A stretch of 16,338 nucleotides of DNA from JBAXTU01 sp037130015. GTDB taxonomy: Bacteria > Patescibacteriota > Patescibacteriia > 2-01-FULL-39-33. Below the pieces are notes generated by a model. That model had not been told where the DNA came from and searched no databases. It saw only the letters and a list, made by a program, of their open reading frames with translations. Each line of letters starts with the position of its first letter. Position 1 is the stretch's first letter. The DNA is taken from NCBI GenBank assembly GCA_037130015.1, contig JBAXTU010000017.1:1-16338 (forward strand), given 5' to 3'. This document shows, one piece after another, positions 14,888 to 16,338 of this stretch. Both the position numbers and the translations under genes were made by a program.

Positions 14888-15043
14888 ATGTCACAGGACA
14901 ACATGATCAAATTTGAATGCACGGTTTGCAAAAGAGTCAATTATTTTTCACGTAAAAATAAAAAACTTTTAAAAACCAGACTGGAAGCAAACAAATATTG
15001 CAAACATTGCAAAAAACACACTCCGCATAAAGAAACTAAATAG
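14888..15043 (+). CDS. rpmG: 50S ribosomal protein L33
   Basis: A 51-residue protein with the L33 zinc-ribbon ligands C11-x2-C14 (FECTVCKRVNYFSRKNKK) and C38-x2-C41 (KYCKHCKKHTPHKETK). This is the zinc-binding C+ form. Length is normal for L33. It lies between tRNA-Thr and tRNA-Trp, a common neighbourhood in bacteria. The secE-nusG genes that usually follow are missing here. ATG 14888 fits; M6 is a weaker alternative. Confidence 0.95.
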   Translation: MSQDNMIKFECTVCKRVNYFSRKNKKLLKTRLEANKYCKHCKKHTPHKETK

Positions 15044-15061
15044 GCGCTAAGTGCGTCTTTT

Positions 15062-15133
15062 GCGGGATTCGTATAGTGGCTAGTACAGAGGTCTCCAAAA
15101 CCTTTAGCGGGGGTTCGATTCCCTCATCCCGTG
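15062..15133 (+). tRNA. tRNA-Trp(CCA)
   Basis: A 72-nt cloverleaf. Acceptor GCGGGAT pairs with ATCCCGT (terminal G-T). The D-arm is GTAT/GTAC. The anticodon arm is GAGGT-CTCCAAA-ACCTT with anticodon CCA, and the T-arm is GGGGG-TTCGATT-CCCTC. Discriminator G73 is as expected for Trp, and no 3' CCA is encoded. Its last two bases are also the start of the 52-nt palindrome that follows. Confidence 0.95.
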
Positions 15134-15183
15134 CAAATTAAAAAGATAGTCCGTCAGCTGACGGACTATCTTTTTAATTTGCA
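15132..15183. terminator. Perfect 52-nt palindrome, probable bidirectional terminator
   Basis: The two 26-nt arms are exact reverse complements with their axis between 15157 and 15158 (CAG|CTG). The GC-containing core AGATAGTCCGTCAG and its complement are flanked by AAAAA on the left and TTTTT on the right, the form of a terminator active on both strands. The palindrome begins inside the tRNA-Trp acceptor end (T72 and G73). At 26 bp it is much longer than a usual terminator stem. Confidence 0.8.
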
Positions 15184-15356
15184 TAAACGATTGGGAATCG
15201 AACGGGTTGGAAGCGAGACAAGGCCGAGAGGCCGAAGTCGAGCGTCGACAGATGCGACCCTGGGAGCATTTGGCGCCAACGAGCGGACAAGCCAAGCGAG
15301 CCTGCCTGCCGGTAGGCAGGAGCGAGGCGTGATAAGGCATACCTTTGGCCGGACAA
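15184..15356. repeat. GC-rich array of short palindromes, no gene
   Basis: No credible coding region is seen in this interval. By hand count, 15201-15360 is about 64% G+C, between AT-rich genes. It holds GGCC-GAGA-GGCC (15222-15233), GTCGA-GCG-TCGAC (15237-15249), TTGGCGCCAA (15270-15279) and CCTGCCTGCCGGTAGGCAGG (15301-15320, a near-perfect palindrome). AGCGAG occurs three times (within 15211-15217, 15294-15300 and 15321-15326), and CGGACAAGC twice (15284 and 15350). It may be a mobile palindromic repeat or a structured RNA. Confidence 0.65.
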
Positions 15357-15382
15357 GCGCCATGAGAATGGCGCGCGTTTTT
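15357..15382 (+). terminator. GNRA-loop hairpin followed by a T-run
   Basis: GCGCCAT (15357-15363) and ATGGCGC (15368-15374) pair perfectly around a GAGA tetraloop. GCG and TTTTT follow. It closes the GC-rich stretch and would terminate any transcript of it before the sigma factor gene. Confidence 0.6.
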
Positions 15383-15401
15383 ATAACTGAAATAAAAACA
15401 G

Positions 15402-15430
15402 TTATTAAAACGTAATATTTGTGTTAAACT
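15402..15430 (+). promoter_or_regulatory. Possible extended -10 promoter of the sigma factor gene
   Basis: TGTTAAACT (15422-15430) resembles an extended -10 and matches the TGCTAAACT ahead of the first tRNA pair. The -35 place 17 nt upstream (TTATTA, 15402-15407) is poor. A start about 6-7 nt after the -10 would fall at ATG 15437, giving a leaderless transcript. An ATAACTG/CAGTTAT hairpin lies at 15383-15405. Confidence 0.3.
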
Positions 15431-15436
15431 TTAATT

Positions 15437-16009
15437 ATGATTACCGAAAAAGATTGCCTACAATTTTCCGATAATGATTTGGTTGAGCGCGCCATGTCAA
15501 ATCCTGATTATTACGCTTGTCTAGTCAATCGCTATACCGAGTCTTTGCGTCATTATATTCTCAGGCTTGGAAGTACTATTTCTGACTCAGAGGATATTTT
15601 GCAGGAAGTTTTTTTGAATGTTTATCTTCATTTAAATGACTTTGATAAAAAATTAAAATTTTCTAGCTGGATTTATAGAATTGCCCATAATCAGACTATT
15701 GATCTTTTTCGTAAAAATAATGTTCGGCCCACAATTGAGTTAAATGATTTAATTCCTTGGCAAGAAATGGCTCGCGATAGTTGTCCTGGATGCGTAATTG
15801 ATCAAGAAATATTAAAACAAAAAATAAAGCTTATTCTTGAAAAACTTAATCCTAAATATAGAGAAGTGATTGTGCTTAAATATTTTGAAGAAAAAGATTA
15901 TAATGAAATGTCTGACATTCTAAGAAAGCCCATGGGAACAATTGCCACTCTAGTTAACAGGGCTAAAAAACAATTTACTAAATTAGCTAAAGAACAATTA
16001 TTACATTAA
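15437..16009 (+). CDS. ECF-type RNA polymerase sigma factor
   Basis: A 190-residue sigma-70 family protein with only regions 2 and 4. Region 2 runs about 24-93 and includes DSEDILQEVFLNVY (50-63) and KLKFSSWIYRIAHNQTIDLFRK, the -10 binding and core-binding part. Region 4 (about 128-183) has YREVIVLKYFEEKDYNEMSDIL and then a helix-turn-helix with MGTIATLVNRAKKQF. A linker carries a CPGC motif (116-119), possibly redox- or metal-responsive. The next gene starts 4 nt after its stop and encodes a membrane protein, the usual place for an anti-sigma factor. The regulon is unknown. Confidence 0.92.
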   Translation: MITEKDCLQFSDNDLVERAMSNPDYYACLVNRYTESLRHYILRLGSTISDSEDILQEVFLNVYLHLNDFDKKLKFSSWIYRIAHNQTIDLFRKNNVRPTIELNDLIPWQEMARDSCPGCVIDQEILKQKIKLILEKLNPKYREVIVLKYFEEKDYNEMSDILRKPMGTIATLVNRAKKQFTKLAKEQLLH

Positions 16010-16013
16010 GGAT

Positions 16014-16338
16014 ATGAATTCAATTACTGACAAAATAATAAATAAAATTAAAAAAGAACATCTTAAGCCGATGCCTAAATGGAGGTTTTGGTTGCGTGAT
16101 AGTGGTTTGTGGGCAGGTTTTAGTTTGTTTATTTTTTTAGCAATATTATCTTTGGGTCTTTTGTGGTATTTTTTATCAGATGAGCCATGGCATATTGGTT
16201 ATGGTTTATTTTTTAGTCGTATGCCGATATTATTTTTTATTTTTATAATACTTGGTGCTTTACTATCTTTATTTTATTTTCGTAATACTAGTAGAGGGTA
16301 TAGATACTCTTTTGTTAAGTTAGGTTTTTGTTTATTAG
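16014..16338 (+). CDS. Probable membrane anti-sigma factor, N-terminal part (partial)
   Basis: The gene runs off the window end after 108 codons. The N-terminus is short and basic (NSITDKIINKIKKEHLKP), then MPKWRFWLRDSG. It is followed by two hydrophobic helices at about 34-54 and 70-90 (FIFLAILSLGLLWYFL; ILFFIFIILGALLSLFYF), so it is a multi-pass membrane protein. It starts 4 nt after the ECF sigma gene, a strong context clue for an anti-sigma partner that holds the factor at the membrane. No zinc-binding HxxxCxxC motif is visible in the part seen. The role is an inference from position. Confidence 0.55.
   Translation, partial: MNSITDKIINKIKKEHLKPMPKWRFWLRDSGLWAGFSLFIFLAILSLGLLWYFLSDEPWHIGYGLFFSRMPILFFIFIILGALLSLFYFRNTSRGYRYSFVKLGFCLL

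Noticed and set aside
15104..15340. Minus-strand reading frame of 78 codons over tRNA-Trp and the palindromes
   Set aside because: Its end (GMRESNPR) is the antisense of the tRNA T-arm and acceptor, a classic false gene. Composition follows the GC-rich repeats and there is no start signal.
154..16009. Alternative genetic code with TGA as Gly (code 25)
   Set aside because: All genes are full length without in-frame TGA, so standard code 11 is sufficient.
1..16338. CRISPR array, transposase or phage genes
   Set aside because: No regularly spaced direct repeats, no DDE or serine/tyrosine recombinase motifs, and no phage structural genes were seen.

Overview
The window looks like a chromosomal segment of a small-genome, AT-rich bacterium of the Candidate Phyla Radiation (Patescibacteria, probably the Parcubacteria-like side). 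This is inferred from tightly packed genes with 4-30 nt spacers, weak or absent Shine-Dalgarno sites for most genes, tRNA-Thr and tRNA-Trp genes without an encoded CCA, and typical CPR families (DUF5671 membrane protein, DUF333 lipoprotein, Cys-repeat envelope proteins, a minimal ECF sigma factor followed by a membrane protein). I cannot name a genus. The standard code fits: full-length ORFs need no TGA readthrough. Of the 19 complete or 3'-complete genes, 16 end in TAA, 3 in TAG and none in TGA.

Layout. Positions 1-1107 hold the tail of methionine aminopeptidase (map), then ruvX and recO (recombination and repair), closely spaced. A sigma-70-type promoter at 1125-1153 starts aspS (1200-2654), an aspartyl-tRNA synthetase that lacks the usual bacterial GAD insertion. 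Next come two secreted, cysteine-rich proteins of unknown role (2669-4132, the second a lipoprotein) separated by the tail of a degraded gene. They are followed by an HD phosphohydrolase, a DUF5671 membrane protein, and a YbaK-like tRNA-editing domain carrying a histone-H1-like lysine tail (4163-6500). From 6508 to 11269 a compact run encodes ScpA and ScpB (chromosome condensation), a D,D-carboxypeptidase (cell wall), triosephosphate isomerase and class II aldolase (adjacent glycolytic steps, overlapping by one base), and a membrane-anchored TPR protein.

The part from 11280 onward is an accessory-like region built around tRNA genes. tRNA-Thr(GGT) and tRNA-Tyr(GTA) flank an AT-rich imperfect inverted repeat and end in a terminator. 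A near-consensus promoter and a structured 5' leader of about 120 nt containing a boxA-like element then drive a soluble hybrid histidine kinase (PAS-PAS-HisKA-HATPase-REC). It has its own SD and terminator, and looks imported. A polysaccharide deacetylase follows from its own promoter. A second tRNA cluster has tRNA-Thr(TGT), rpmG (L33, 51 aa) and tRNA-Trp(CCA). It runs directly into a perfect 52-nt palindrome and then a GC-rich (about 64% by hand count) stretch of hairpins with no credible gene. The window closes with an ECF-type sigma factor and the start of a membrane protein that may be its anti-sigma partner.

The least explained parts are the palindrome and GC-rich hairpin array at 15132-15382, the leader of the histidine kinase at 11659-11781, and the YbaK/H1-tail fusion.
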